This document shows, in pieces, positions 14,225 to 24,685 of a DNA stretch of 64,000 bases. The translations under genes were made by a program, and so were the position numbers. The notes under the pieces are model-generated. The model had not been told where the DNA came from and ran no database searches. It saw only the letters and a list, made by a program, of their open reading frames with translations. Numbering within the stretch: position 1 is the stretch's first letter; every line of letters starts with the position of its first letter. The DNA lies in contig CALNVZ010002974.1 of the NCBI GenBank assembly GCA_940671915.1, positions 21,759,306 through 21,823,305 on the forward strand, read 5' to 3'. This DNA comes from Paracentrotus lividus. Lineage: Eukaryota > Echinodermata > Echinoidea > Camarodonta > Echinidae.

Positions 14225-16108
14225 TGGAGAGTGAGAGATGGAGAGTGAGAGATGAAGTGTGAGGCAGACAGACAGAGATAGTGAAAAACAAACAGAAATT
14301 GAGAGATGAAGATAAATTGAAGGAGAGCAAGGTAAGGTGGGGAAGAACACAACACAATAATTCCGAAATAAGTTAGATACTTTACATTGTTTGGCAACAT
14401 AAATTATTGTTGAGGTATGTAAGTATGTTTCTTCCCAAAAGAATATATATGCCTCGTTTTTAAACTATACCCATACTAAAAAGAACAAACAAAAGAAATT
14501 ACAGTGATAACAAAATGATATACTTCTTGGTGATCTGTTATATGTTTAGCTTGCATTTATCATGCATCAAAATAATGAAATACTAGTATAAGAAGTACAT
14601 TAGCATAGCTCTTAACTTTGAAATATCTATTTCATTATCAAGCGAAATATATATGTCTGTCAGAAATGAAATATATAAATTCATGTGAATTTGAAAGCCA
14701 ATTGAAATCAACTGTGTCGATAATTTAAAATTTAAAAAAATGTACAAAAAAAAAAAAAAATCTTTGAGAGAAACTCATAGTAGACTTTTAAACAGGCCAC
14801 CACGGCATGAACTCCGGGTCAAAATCAACAACTGTTTCTTCTTCCTGGCTCAGGTAAATATAAAAAAATAATTAATAAGAAGATGAAATAAAGTAAATAT
14901 TTTATTTACCAACTCGGTCACGTTCAATCTGAGGAAAGTAGTGCAGAAATGGAAGTTATCTAGTCTCTTGCACTCGGGCCAGTGTCCAAGCCAAGCTAGG
15001 TTACCTATCAAGAATCCCGGTTGAGGTTTACCGCAAGCATCAAGTGCTATAAGGTAAAGGTGAAGACAGGGATAGAAAATCATGCCGTATGATATTATTA
15101 TCGAAACAAATCTGTTGAAAAGGTGAAATCGTTTATTATGTAAACTTTAATCAAAAAGTCGTTCAAAAATGGTATAACCCATATCAATACTACTAGCTTT
15201 GGCAATATCTTTGATTTAAAGATGGGACAACAAACTTGATCACATACTCAAAATGATGACCAAGCAAACTAGAGTTATTATAAACATTTGTATCCTAAAG
15301 AAATTTCCGATGTTTAATAAGGTAAAAAAAAAACATGTTCTATTTTCAAGTCTGTTCATACGTATTTTACTAAAATGCTCTATTTTTTGTAATGTATGTT
15401 TTCGCAGCCAATTTCACACTATATACAATCAACTTGACATTTCGAGCAACCTATTTAGTCCGAAATGCAATCGCGATTAAAAATCAGCATTCAAATTCGT
15501 TTTTGAGCGATCGGTATAAGAAACTAAGTCAACCAAATTGCCATTGCGCCAATTAATTTGACATTATAAGCAATCGAATCCGTCAATCTTCATTAAAATT
15601 AACCGATTTACACCATTTCCTTGATATCTTTAAGTGATGCACGAATTTTGAATTTCACGCTCATTAACGAAATTGAAATAGTTTTGATATAGCTATAAAA
15701 AAATAAATAAATTAAAAAAAAAATTGAGAGCTAATTAACGAAATCGCTTGCTGTTGAATTACCAATGCCCCCAACTTCGTTAGATATCTTTTAAATCAAA
15801 TGAATATCAACGGATTCGATTGCAAAGAGTTTAAAATTGAGCGGGAAAACCTGTAATAATGTCCCTATAAAAGGTTTACCCAGTGTGGCTTCATAAGAGC
15901 GCTGGTCACTGAACATGCGGGTAAGAGCAGCATCACAAGCCACCGAGATGGAGATATTCTTGAATATATCTGGTGGAAGGGTTGGGAAGTCGGGTAGGTG
16001 ATCGGGTATCCTATCAGAGATATCATCAGGCAGGTCGATGTCCGGCCATGAAATCGATGTAGATATCATCCCCGTTAAGAGGAGAGTCGCCATCCAAACG
16101 GACATCAT
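1028..16108 (-). CDS. NRF-6-like (nose resistant to fluoxetine) acyltransferase, 3' end outside window
   Basis: A multipass membrane protein of the NRF-6/OAC family: an NRF domain followed by an acyltransferase-3 domain thought to move acyl groups onto lipids or other substrates. Coding exons in transcript order: 15880-16108, 14910-15046, 14083-14166, 12302-12405, 11159-11334, 10256-10441, 8862-8955, 8445-8537, 7565-7736, 5982-6061, 5093-5194, 4273-4396, 1680-1866, 1028-1170. They give 637 codons in one continuous frame. The start MMSVWMATLLLTGM is followed by a signal-peptide-like stretch. The NRF domain covers about residues 65-185 (LDACGKPQPGFLIGN, GLCLPSECGETDV, VQCATFPPRPY). The first membrane segment is near 187-203 (LCCVVALLMLSGALYDA). 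The OAC core begins at LNGIRVISMTWVILGHT, with the conserved His near 293, then FPSVDSFFLLSG, FYFHRYW, LPGLGAAMLF, WYLANDMQFYI, RISPYLVGMVLGY and LTFGAYLFHPL. The last exon, carrying the terminal membrane segment and tail, is missing. The exon 4 donor is uncertain: frame requires GTGTAA although GTAAGT lies two bases on. The biochemical substrate cannot be told. Confidence 0.9.
1518..1590 (+). pseudogene. tRNA-like sequence (degenerate)
   Basis: About 73 bases begin GGGTTC and end GAACCC, which can pair as an acceptor stem. They hold a CTAATAA anticodon-loop-like string and a perfect B-box GGTTCGAATCC. The T stem does not pair well (mismatches on both inner positions) and the D arm is poor, so I read it as a tRNA pseudogene or SINE head inside an NRF-6-like intron. 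Confidence 0.45.
2017..2152. mobile_element. Short MITE, about 38-bp imperfect inverted ends
   Basis: The left end GGGCGTTTCATGAAAGGACC and the right end (read inverted, GGGCCATTTCATCAAAGGAC) match over about 38 bp, extending to GACRTTTTATYCCA. The element is about 136 bp with no coding content. Confidence 0.7.
2220..3337. mobile_element. Terminal-inverted-repeat element containing a 50-bp minisatellite
   Basis: The left end (2222-2262, TTAAGCGGCTTTCGGAGCAG then TACGGTAG) pairs with the right end (about 3290-3337; inverted it reads TGAGCTTTCGGGAACAGTAC then GGTAG). Inside, 2475-3160 is a tandem array of about 13-14 units of 50 bp (GAAGGATAAAACAAAGAAAT, ACATAAGAATTTATAGGAGA, GAAGAGGAAA). Further TACGGTAG/CTACCGT motifs flank the array. 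A perfect NRF1-like CTGCGCATGCGCA sits at about 2289-2301. There is no transposase; the several open frames follow the repeat. Confidence 0.8.
3391..3433. repeat. (TG)n microsatellite
   Basis: About 21 uninterrupted TG units in an NRF-6-like intron. Confidence 0.97.
4625..4685. repeat. SINE-tail remnant
   Basis: The string GCGCTTAATACACTATATCC followed by ACCTTGGTGTTTCT matches the non-tRNA part of the SINE at 57327-57604. Only this fragment is visible. Confidence 0.5.
6596..7143. mobile_element. TTAA-flanked palindromic MITE, right end truncated
   Basis: The element starts at a TTAA with AGGGGAATCCAACCCAAGGA. Its two halves are long inverted copies meeting near 6860-6890, so single strands could fold into one hairpin of about 250 bp per arm. 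The right arm stops inside CTCATTTTCCTCTTTCCC near 7143, where an unrelated repeat begins. A full copy lies at 24048-24641. It sits in an NRF-6-like intron. Open frames across it are shadows. Confidence 0.85.
7145..7260. repeat. Dispersed repeat fragment with poly-G tract
   Basis: The segment with GTAACTAGGATTTTTACGGG and a poly-G run followed by GTGTGAAAAAATTTCTGCCT resembles the repeats at 20728-20900 and, inverted, 38830-38940. All share a G-rich run beside an AAAAAATTTNTG(C/G)C-like string or a CGGGGTGCAAAAAGG-like string. Confidence 0.45.
7808..7870. repeat. (GA)n and poly-G low-complexity tract
   Basis: Imperfect GA repeats are followed by a run of about 10 G, immediately upstream (transcript sense) of NRF-6-like exon 9. 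Confidence 0.9.
8561..8845. mobile_element. Partial copy of the GGTTTTCCCGG MITE family
   Basis: The left terminus AGGTTTTCCCGGTCAAGTTC and internal block (CGCGATTAATAATCTGCATT) match the copies at 10484, 15394 and 17797. The opposite terminus is missing. The element begins only 22 bases upstream of the acceptor of NRF-6-like exon 8. Confidence 0.75.
9456..9553. repeat. (TCA)n microsatellite
   Basis: A nearly pure TCATCA tract; the poly-Ser and poly-Ile open frames here are repeat shadows. Confidence 0.95.
9712..9865. mobile_element. 154-bp MITE
   Basis: GCCCTGTAACAT at the left matches inverted ATGTTACAGGGC at the right, and the similarity extends inward about 38 bp (TACGATCAATTGCAAATTCG against its inverted partner). 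It is noncoding and lies in an NRF-6-like intron. Confidence 0.75.
10484..10908. mobile_element. GGTTTTCCCGG-family MITE, about 425 bp
   Basis: Imperfect inverted ends: left GCTTTCCGCGATCAATTTCA, right inverted AGGTTTTCCCCGCTAAAGTT. The interior shares ATTTTTAATCGCGATCGCAT and GGAAATGTCAAATTGA with sister copies. It lies in NRF-6-like intron 5, just upstream (transcript sense) of exon 6. Confidence 0.75.
12008..12262. repeat. A-rich (AAATAAAT)n low complexity and poly-T run
   Basis: About 230 bp of imperfect AAATAAAT followed by about 22 T. It stands 40-300 bp downstream of NRF-6-like exon 4 (transcript sense). Confidence 0.9.
13820..13905. mobile_element. Short copy of the ACAGCTTGGGAAAT MITE family
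   Basis: The left end ACAGCTTGGGAAATGATTAT then TAGACCAAATCAT is mirrored at the right as ATGACTTGGACCAATAATCA then TTTCCCGAGCTGT. It is about 86 bp and related to the 374-bp copy at 25909-26282. Confidence 0.75.
14179..14230. repeat. (GA)n microsatellite
   Basis: A GA tract lies immediately upstream (transcript sense) of NRF-6-like exon 3 and forms its (CT)n polypyrimidine tract before the acceptor GGTGAAATAG. Confidence 0.95.
15394..15852. mobile_element. GGTTTTCCCGG-family MITE, about 459 bp
   Basis: The left end GTTTTCGCAGCCAATTTCAC and the right end, inverted AGGTTTTCCCGCTCAATTTT, mark the element. The interior includes CGCGATTAAAAATCAGCATT. It ends 27 bases inside intron 1 of the NRF-6-like gene, next to the exon 1 donor. 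Confidence 0.8.
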
Positions 16109-16794
16109 CTTAGAATCACATCGATGGAGGTATTCGAAGTGGTGATAGAGCGTCGATAGACGGAATTACCAGATGATCGACTTCAGAAAGGAAATAATTA
16201 ATAAATGAATAGCGATAAACAGTTTTCCATATGAAATATTGATATATTTTTTGGTATTATCTTATCTTAAATATACCAAGAATGTATTTCTATATGCAGT
16301 TTAAGAATTATTTTGTAATTTACATTATTCAAATGCTATATTATACGATTCTGTTTTGTTCTATACTATCATGATTTCTGTGCATGGAAAAGAAAAATTA
16401 AGTAGAAATTGAAATAGAAATTACATTATCATAATTATATTTGTTCTTTGTTATCGGGGCCGTGGCACTGGGACTGGTAAGCTGCATCCCCCATGCAGCT
16501 CCCCACCCCTTCCCCCATTTTTTATTTATTTTTTAATAATTTTTTTTAAAGTAGACATATCGCGGTAATGATTGTTAGTGTTGTGCTTGGTGATGTTCAC
16601 CGCTCCCCCCTGCCTAATTATTCCCTTAACCACCCCCCCCCAAACAAAAATTAAATCAGGGTCCGTACCTGGAATTGGGGCGGGGTGAGATGGTGGGGAA
16701 CTTGCAGCGCCCTCGTTTTGAGTACAGTGTGTTCCAGAAAGAACTATACACTTTTGAAACGGCTACCAAATAATATATGGTTGTTCGGGGAAAG

Positions 16795-17315
16795 ATTCAT
16801 AATGTAGGGAAAGCTCATAATTATCCCCAACTATTATTTGGCACCAAAAAGTCCGAAAATGATGCATATGCTTCAATGAGCAATGCCCACTTTTGTGAAG
16901 GACACAAAAGCGAGGCTGCGCAGGAATCTGCTTTGCATTTACCATCTGCCTATGGCACGCCGTGAGGAATAAAAAAATCAATAATGTCGTGAATCGGCTA
17001 ACAAAGACAAAATAAACCAAAAGTCAGAAATAAACATCAAAATGATCAATATTATGCAATAATGCAATTGACAACCTTTCTGTTTTTACTTTTGTTTCAT
17101 TTTGTCTTTGTTAGCCGATTCACGCCATTATTGCTTTTTATTCCTCACAGCGCGGCGTGCCATAGGAACGTGGTAAATGCGTAGCGAATTCCTGCGCAGC
17201 CTCGTTTTTGTGTCCTACACAAAATCGGGCATTGCTCATTGAAGCATGCATCATTTTCGGACTTTCTGGTGTCAAATAGTAGTTAAGGATAAGAGCTTTC
17301 TCTACATATCAGCCA
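16795..17315. mobile_element. Foldback element with arms of about 220 bp
   Basis: The arm 16795-17025 is an imperfect inverted copy of 17088-17315. Shared strings include CGGCTAACAAAGACAAAAT and TATGGCACGCCG (both in inverted form in the right arm). The loop is about 60 bp. The open frames here are mirror shadows and do not resemble known proteins. Confidence 0.8.
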
Positions 17316-17796
17316 TATATAGCCTAGGGGAATACTCATTTGTGTGATATTTTCAGTTCACTAGCTAATTAAATATGCAAATTATGGACGTTCTTAATTT
17401 GGCATGTCCCATGTGTTACTTTTTAAGTTAAATTGGTTATCATAACTTGCAAATCCAAATTTGAATTTGGCTGAAACTGTCAAACGTTCTAATCTACATT
17501 GGGGTATGTCTGAAACATAAAACAAAACTTTGATCAGATCTATCTAATTAACAACATTTATTAATTACTTTACATGGGACATAGCTGTAACACATGGGAC
17601 ATTGTGTACAAAGTCTATGGAGAACACTTCAATATGAATAAATACTAATTTCTCAAATTTATGGTCTGGTCTAATTGTGTAACAATGTTTAAATAATCAT
17701 ATTTATCAATAATATAGCTATAATCATCTTTATTATTATAATTATCATTATTGTTGCAATCAACACATGTTTAAGTATTCTCATAGTTTTTAATAT

Positions 17797-18251
17797 AGGT
17801 TTTCCCGGCCAATTTCATACATTTATCATTCATTTTCCTTTAATGTGTATTCAAATTCTTGTGTTTGATGCGACGGACCGACTTAAGTCAATCAATTTCG
17901 TGTTCATGGTCTGAAATTCGTTTTTAGGCAAACAAAGTAATGGTTACAAAGCTCAAATTCGGATATAGGCATTTAATTTAAGTATATGTGCATTCAAATT
18001 AGTGAGAATTTGAGTATACGGAATGAAACGTCGACAGAATGAAGACGAATTTGAATAGTTATTGCCGAATGTGTATGCTTCCTATGTGAACTAGAATGGT
18101 CAAGTACGAAATCGATCACATCAATCGTTAATTTTGATGATTGAATACGATTTTGACTGGCAACATTTCGATGCATCAGCGTTTTTTCCGAAAATGAATG
18201 CCCCTAATATGCAATTGATTGACAAATCAATGAAATTGGCCGGGAAAACCT
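17797..18251. mobile_element. GGTTTTCCCGG-family MITE, about 455 bp
   Basis: The best-preserved copy. The ends AGGTTTTCCCGGCCAATTTC are near-perfect inverted repeats of about 24 bp, flanked on both sides by ATAT. No coding capacity is visible. Confidence 0.85.
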
Positions 18252-18573
18252 ATATTTTCATTTTGATTATCCCTTATAACTTCAGTTTGGATGGTCCAAT
18301 GACAACGCATTTTGTTAGGAACTTCAGATTTATAGAGAGGAACATTTCTTCACAGAGGATGGATCAAAAGGCCAAAGGTCAGGGTCAAAGGTCATTACAC
18401 TTGATGTCTTGATTTAGAAGTTTCCTCCCTGGGAACCAACTTCAGCTAGAATTTCTAGCAATCCACAATATAAGATGCCCAATTGAGACATAAAAGTCAT
18501 ATACTAATATCTTGACTGACAAGAACAAAGGTCACGATTCAGGGACAAGTTCATTGACTTTTGTCTTACAGAT

Positions 18574-18604
18574 ATACACTGCCCTCCAAAAGTTTGGGTA
18601 CACC
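18574..18604. mobile_element. Isolated Tc1/mariner-like terminal repeat
   Basis: TACACTGCCCTCCAAAAGTT then TGGGTACACC is typical of the end of a Tc1/mariner element beginning at a TA. I found no matching inverted end and no transposase frame nearby, so this is an orphan or a very old element. Confidence 0.55.
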
Positions 18605-20727
18605 TGATACCAGCTATGTTTTGTAACATTGTAAGTCATATTATGTCCAGTATTTCAGTCCAAATGATGTTAAAGTACAAAAAATACATTATGCAAATAA
18701 TATACATCATGATTATCCCACCAAGTCTCATTGGAATTCAGAAATTAGACAAAAATATGCAAAAGATGCAAAAACATGATTCTGCACTAATTTATTCAAT
18801 TATTGCAAAAATAAGATATCTAGGCCAATAATGGTCCGATCAATGTAAAAATTTGCATGGATGTTGAGGCAAATGTAAAATATAATTTGTACTATTTGTT
18901 TGAATGTTGAGGCAACAATTTATCAATTATTATAATTTATGCCAATTAAGGGTCTATTTTTAAACATTTATCAATATTTTGTTTAAAAAATTGATGTGAA
19001 GCCCAATTTCTTGTTAAAAGTTGCTGAGCATAATAGTCAACAACATTATGATTTTAAAAAATGAGTTTCCCATGAATTTCATGGTATTCTTTTGTTTTAA
19101 TACTTTCTATTGTCTTCAATTGTTTTTGTTTTAATGTATTTCTTAATGTTTTTGCGTCTTTTATATTTCAGAAGTGTTTTTTTATTGATTTCAAGATATC
19201 CAAGATGATGCTAAAGGCCTTTTAGATGCAATTAAGATGCAATTAAGAGTGTGGTAGAACATTTAAGGGGAATGGCGCAGTCAGTACACAAATGGGCAAT
19301 AATTGAATTTTTCGGTATTTGTAAACTTTCCTAATAACAGGTCAAAACAATGTTTCCTTACTTAATAACTCTTTATATAAAGACTGAATTATGCCTATTC
19401 TGACTGGGGGAGTGGTCTCTGCCAATTGAGCCAATTATAAAACGTCCATGACTGCTGCGCAACCGCTGCCAACCCTAAATATGCCTTTTGGTGAATTTTT
19501 TCTTAAAAGTATAGTGCAACTATTGTTCGAAACAGACTGCACACTGTATTGTTTGGTGATACTACATTGTATTATTGCATGTCACACCTAAATAGAATGC
19601 AATATAGCATTTTGCTTTCATTTTCTAAACATAAAAGAGCCAAAAAAGTATGAAATACATGAATAATCAAAATAATAGAAGACAAAAGAAAATAATAAAA
19701 CAAGAGAATACATAAAATTAATTAGAAACTTCAAACTTTTTACTAAAATGTTGTTGATAATTACACATAACAACTTTTGACAGGAGATTGGACTTCATAA
19801 CAATTTTTTTAAATTGTGATATCCAAAGGTGATCAAAATTGGGAAGGTTAAATTGAATTTCTGCATAATACATTCACAAGCAGCCAAAGGTCAAGGTCAA
19901 TTGACTAAAAGTTAATGAGCTTTTATCTAGAACTGTCATTTTCTCTCCATATCTACTTGAAATTTAGTATGAACTGGCAGAAGGGGTATAATTGGATGAA
20001 GGAATAGAAATCTGGAATAATCTCAAAGGTCAAGTTCAAAGGCCAAGGATGTATACCGTTTTGATAATGAAAGGTTTTTACGAAAGGATGACTGAACACA
20101 ATATTCAATGCATATTAATACACACAGGAAATTTATCCCATGTGTACATGTTTTTGTAAACTCGACCTTGCAGGAAAACGGAAAGTTGTATTAACATGAA
20201 AATTTGTACTTAACATGTTAACCAAATGCTAAAGAAGAAAGGACTATGAAAGTTTTAATATATTCAGAGAGTTTTGTGCACAAAGTCAAAGTTTAAATAC
20301 ACAACAATTTTTCTGGTCCCATGCATGTGTTACGGACTAATAAATTACCATAAATTAATACACAAATGATTAATTCTAAATATTAATCATGTTTTAAATA
20401 AAGGTCATTTGCACCTTTTAAAATATACCCAAGGACTGTGTTTTCATCAAAGGATTTGCAAAAAATGCATGTTTTTCCCTGTGATGTCCCGTGTGTTACG
20501 AATGCAAAATAGCTTGGACATGCCCATGAATAACTAGCCTTACATTCCATGAACTTACATTTCTAGGTTTTGCATACGTGATTCTATTAGACCAGGGAAC
20601 GTCTATGATTAGACCGAGGGACATGCAATGAAGATCCTTTATAGTCAGATTCTCACAAAATAACATTACGTAACCTTTTATACCGAACTCATATGCATTT
20701 TACCATAATGTAGTTTAGGTCGCGATC

Positions 20728-20905
20728 CAGAGACGTGTTTTATAACGGGGTGCAAAAAGGTAGACTATAAAAATTGTCCATGTCACGTTGGAAGGCTGAT
20801 AAGCGGGGGGGGGGGGGGGGGGGTATGGAGGGGGGGGGGGGTAGGTGTTGAAAAAATTTTTGGCCTTTGGCCGTTAAAAATTCCAAACATATACATATAG
20901 GGGTA
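20728..20905. repeat. Dispersed repeat with double poly-G tract
   Basis: Holds CGGGGTGCAAAAAGGTAGAC, CCATGTCACGTTGGAAGGCT and two G runs (about 19 and 12). An inverted relative is at 38830-38940. A Pro-rich open frame on the minus strand is a G-run shadow. Confidence 0.65.
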
Positions 20906-21145
20906 GGGGTCAGGTCAGCGTGTTCCGTTCCGAAACAATCGACAAGCAAAAAAAAAAAAAGAAAAAAAGAAGGTTATTGGCATTTTTACGGGGTGCATTA
21001 AAAAGGTCTATTTACAATATGTATGCTGATTTCCCAATCGTACTAAATTGAATTAGTTGTTGGGATATAGGCCTATCTCGCAATCACAAGTCAGGTATAT
21101 GTTGCTGTTCAGGATACATGTTTGATCATTTATGACTGACAAAAT

Positions 21146-21375
21146 TAGACCAGTTTACTAACATATTCAAATTGTATGCATACTTTTTTTTAAAACAAAG
21201 GTTGTTCTTGACAACCTGAAAGCTTGCCAGAGGCTTGCCCGACATAGCAACAACTAATGTATAAAAAATGGATTCCATGTATTGTAGTTCTTTCATTACA
21301 GGTTGTTTGAATACCTTGTTACTAGTTATGTCACCAGGAAAAAGTATGCATAAAATTTGAATATAAACTGGTCTA
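21146..21375. mobile_element. TAGACCAGTTT MITE, 230 bp
   Basis: The ends TAGACCAGTTTACTAA and AAACTGGTCTA are inverted repeats. The interior includes AAAGGTTGTTCTTGACAACC. A sister copy in opposite orientation is at 34355-34581. Confidence 0.85.
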
Positions 21376-22818
21376 TGAATGACATCTCACCGAAAAATCA
21401 TTTCAATGTGAAGATTGTTATCCTCCCCCGTTTTAATCATTTCTTTCTAATTGATTTCACCATTTTAGTGTTATGTGTCTTCTTTTCTTTAATTATTTGT
21501 CCCGGCTCAGTTTCTCTTTCTTCTACTTGTGATCAATGTAGTGTCATGTAATCATGGAGGTAAAAGAGATGGAGAAACATCTCACTCATTCTCTTTAAAA
21601 TCAATGTGATGCCGCAGGGATAAAATATGCCAGACATGAGTTTCATTGGAATTTTCTCGCAGATTGTAGATAAAAGATTTCTGCTTAACTACAGACTTAC
21701 TGGCCAGTTACAAAACGAAATATGCTTTTGTAATGATAATTACTTTTCGCTGCCTCTGGTCGGATAGTATAAGCAGACATATCGCTCACTTTCACAGGGG
21801 AAAGCAAAAATAAATGTTGCAATATTTCTTGAAATATGACTTGAAATTACTCGACTGGGCGCATGTGGCCGAATATGTGACACATAACATCGCAAATGAA
21901 TATATTCCAACAATAACTCCAACAAACTAGTCTTGAATTTTTGTACTGTGGATGTTTGTGGAAATGTGTAAAATATTGATTTATAAACTGTTGAATTCTG
22001 AGGTATTTCATATTTTACAACTATTATCATGCAATATTTCGCCCAATTTTAGGACATAATAGGGCTTTGATATATATTCCGTCATGTGTTTAACATCCAT
22101 GTTCTGTGATCAAATAAAATGGAAAATATTATCACGATCCCACAGTTCTCCAGTACTGGAGGAACTCAACTAAAGAAGAAGAGAAGAAGGTTGAGTCCAT
22201 TTTGTGTGTTTAGATATTATTTAAAACTGTGTTCAGACCATTGACGAACTCATGCTCCTGCATACAAGCAATATCATTCTGAATTGAATTACAACTTGAA
22301 TATAAATGACTTACCATGAATCAGTAAATGAGAGAACAACGTTTATAATCATCATCCATATACATCCAGAAAGTCCGAGACCATTACGTAAAATGCTGGT
22401 AATTCAAGTTATTCAACTCAACACTCCCTTTAATTTCGAGCATGTACGATGACGGCAATCTATAAATGGACCCACGTTAGGCCTATTGATCAGAACCAAC
22501 CCATTCATTAATTCAAGGGTACAATGTTTGCTAAAACTCTTTACATAGGCCTATATTATGGGCTTATTTAGTTGCTCTGGTAAGTTTTATTTGCTCGATG
22601 GAGGACATTCTTAAAAAGACAATATAAGAAGAAGAAGAAGAAAAAACTACAATAGCCAAGATAACTGAGACGGATTGCTGGCATTCATCCCCGATGACGT
22701 CATGGATGAGCCTACCAATCAGCGCTTGTTGACAAACCGTCTAGTGTAAAGTGGTTTCTTGTCTGGGCAAAAGTCATTTCCGACAAGAATCCAAAAATAT
22801 CATACTGCACTAATAATT

Positions 22819-22823
<5 letters not shown>

Positions 22824-22869
<46 letters not shown>
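22824..22869. repeat. (CT)n microsatellite
   Basis: About 22 CT units, intergenic. Confidence 0.97.
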
Positions 22870-22872
<3 letters not shown>

Positions 22873-23094
22873 CTGATCCCTCCTCCACTATTTTGGAGAT
22901 TCATGTACACTTTGTTCATGTATAGTTCAGAAAATAGAATATAGATCAACATGCTATATTCGCTTTTGAAGTCAGACAATATAATAAATACTAAAAATGA
23001 ATAATACTGTTTTTTCCACAATCAAAGATATGAATAACTTTGGGCCACATCGCGGTGTTATAGTGAATAAGTAAACTTTTGCTCATAAAAGAAG

Positions 23095-24685
23095 TATTTT
23101 TGTGCTCCAGCCACATCATCCTGCTCCCAATTTTATTTCTCGACTTTATTTGTACACGCTTTCACTTTTCGGTATCCTGGCTATATCTTCTATAGGCCTA
23201 TCTTCCCCAGCCATGCCCGGATATTGAACAAAAATAAAAAATTCAAGAAAGGGTGCATGTCAACCCCTACAATGTCCATTTTGCCATGATCTTTTCTCAT
23301 TTTTTGGCCCCTTTTTTGTTTACCCAGCTGACCAAGGCCCCCTCAGTCCTACCCCGACGAAACGCGTCTGATGTATAGAGTTGCTATTGTTCTCAAGTTT
23401 AATCTATGTTTATTGTAGCAGATTTAGATTTTATTGTCCAGTGGATGGGTCAAGATTGATTTCGATTGGGGTTTAAAATTGATTTTATTCATTTTTATAA
23501 CATGGAAATGTCTATTTTCCAAAAAATATGTTCTAGAATCTCAGCCAAAGATAATAACAGTGGAAAATATACTATATTTACCTTTACAACCTTGTCATCA
23601 AGGCTGAAACAACATTTTTGGGAAAATTATAATAATTGAGGGTTTATGGTTGTTCTTTATTTCCGTTGTTTTGACCATAAAGGTAGGATAATATAGGCCT
23701 ATTTCAATTTTTCAGCGATCTCTCTTTTTATTTCAACCCCTCCACTAGACAAAAGACCAAAGTCTGTCTGTGAGCAAAAAGAAACTTGATTAAACGTAAA
23801 GAAAAAATTAACAACCCTACACTTCAGACGCAATTTGCGGGGGTAGGACGGAGGGGATCTTGGTCAGACGCCGGGTAAGCAAAAAGCGCCCCAAAATGAG
23901 AAAATAATGGCTGAAATGGGCATTGTAGGGGTTGACAAACTTTTAAAAAGTTTCATTCACAAGGAATAAAAATATTGTTGGGGGAACATCCAATATAGCC
24001 AGGGTCTCGAAAAGTGAATTAAGCGGGGACAAAACAATTTTAAGAAATTAAAGGGGAATCCAACCCAAGGAGAGAATTAACCTTACAGGAAAGAGGAAAA
24101 TGAGAGGAGCAATCTAAAAAAAGTTTCATCAAAATCGGTTATAAAACAAGAGAGTTATGGAAGTTTGAAAAGTCTAGTTGTTCCTTCTATGGGGATCCTC
24201 AAATTGGCATCATTGGCTTCAAAATGGCCGATCTCATGGACAACTCTCCATTCATTTTGTACACAAATTTTCAGATTTTCCCCATTTTCTTTCGAAATAT
24301 ATCTTACCTCCTTCTGAGCTCAACATATGTTGTGTGAAATATATTTTCCCATGACATATTTTGAGCTCAGAAGTAAAGAAGACAATTTTTGAAAGAAAAT
24401 GGGGAAAATCTGAAAATTTGTGTACCGAAATGAATGGAGAGTTAATTGTCCATGAGATCGGCCATTTTGAAGCCGATGATGCCAATTTGAGGATCCCCAT
24501 AGAAGGAACAACTAGACTTTTCAAACTTCCATAACTCTCTTATTTTATAACCGATTTTGATGAAACTTTTTTTAGATTGCTCCTCTCATTTTCTTCTCTC
24601 CTGTAAGGTTGATTCTCTCCTTGGGTTGGATTCCCCTTTAAAGACGGAGTAGAAAGATGGTGCTGGAGCACACAAAAACATGAAT
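23095..24685. mobile_element. Large inverted-repeat element interrupted by a TTAA MITE
   Basis: The left arm, 23095-23400 (TTTTTGTGCTCCAGCCAC, TCACTTTTCGGTATCCTGGC, GTAGGGGTTGACA seen inverted), pairs with the right arm, 23790-24047 plus 24642-24685. The right arm is split by the 594-bp palindromic MITE at 24048-24641, so that insertion is younger. The arms are diverged and noncoding. Confidence 0.7.
24048..24641. mobile_element. Full TTAA-flanked palindromic MITE
   Basis: TTAA then AGGGGAATCCAACCCAAGGA at the left and the exact inverted end CTTGGGTTGGATTCCCCT then TTAA at the right. The two halves are inverted copies of about 290 bp with a small centre near 24310-24330. TTAA targets are used by piggyBac-superfamily transposases, so mobilisation by such an enzyme is inferred. 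Open frames across it are shadows. Confidence 0.88.
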
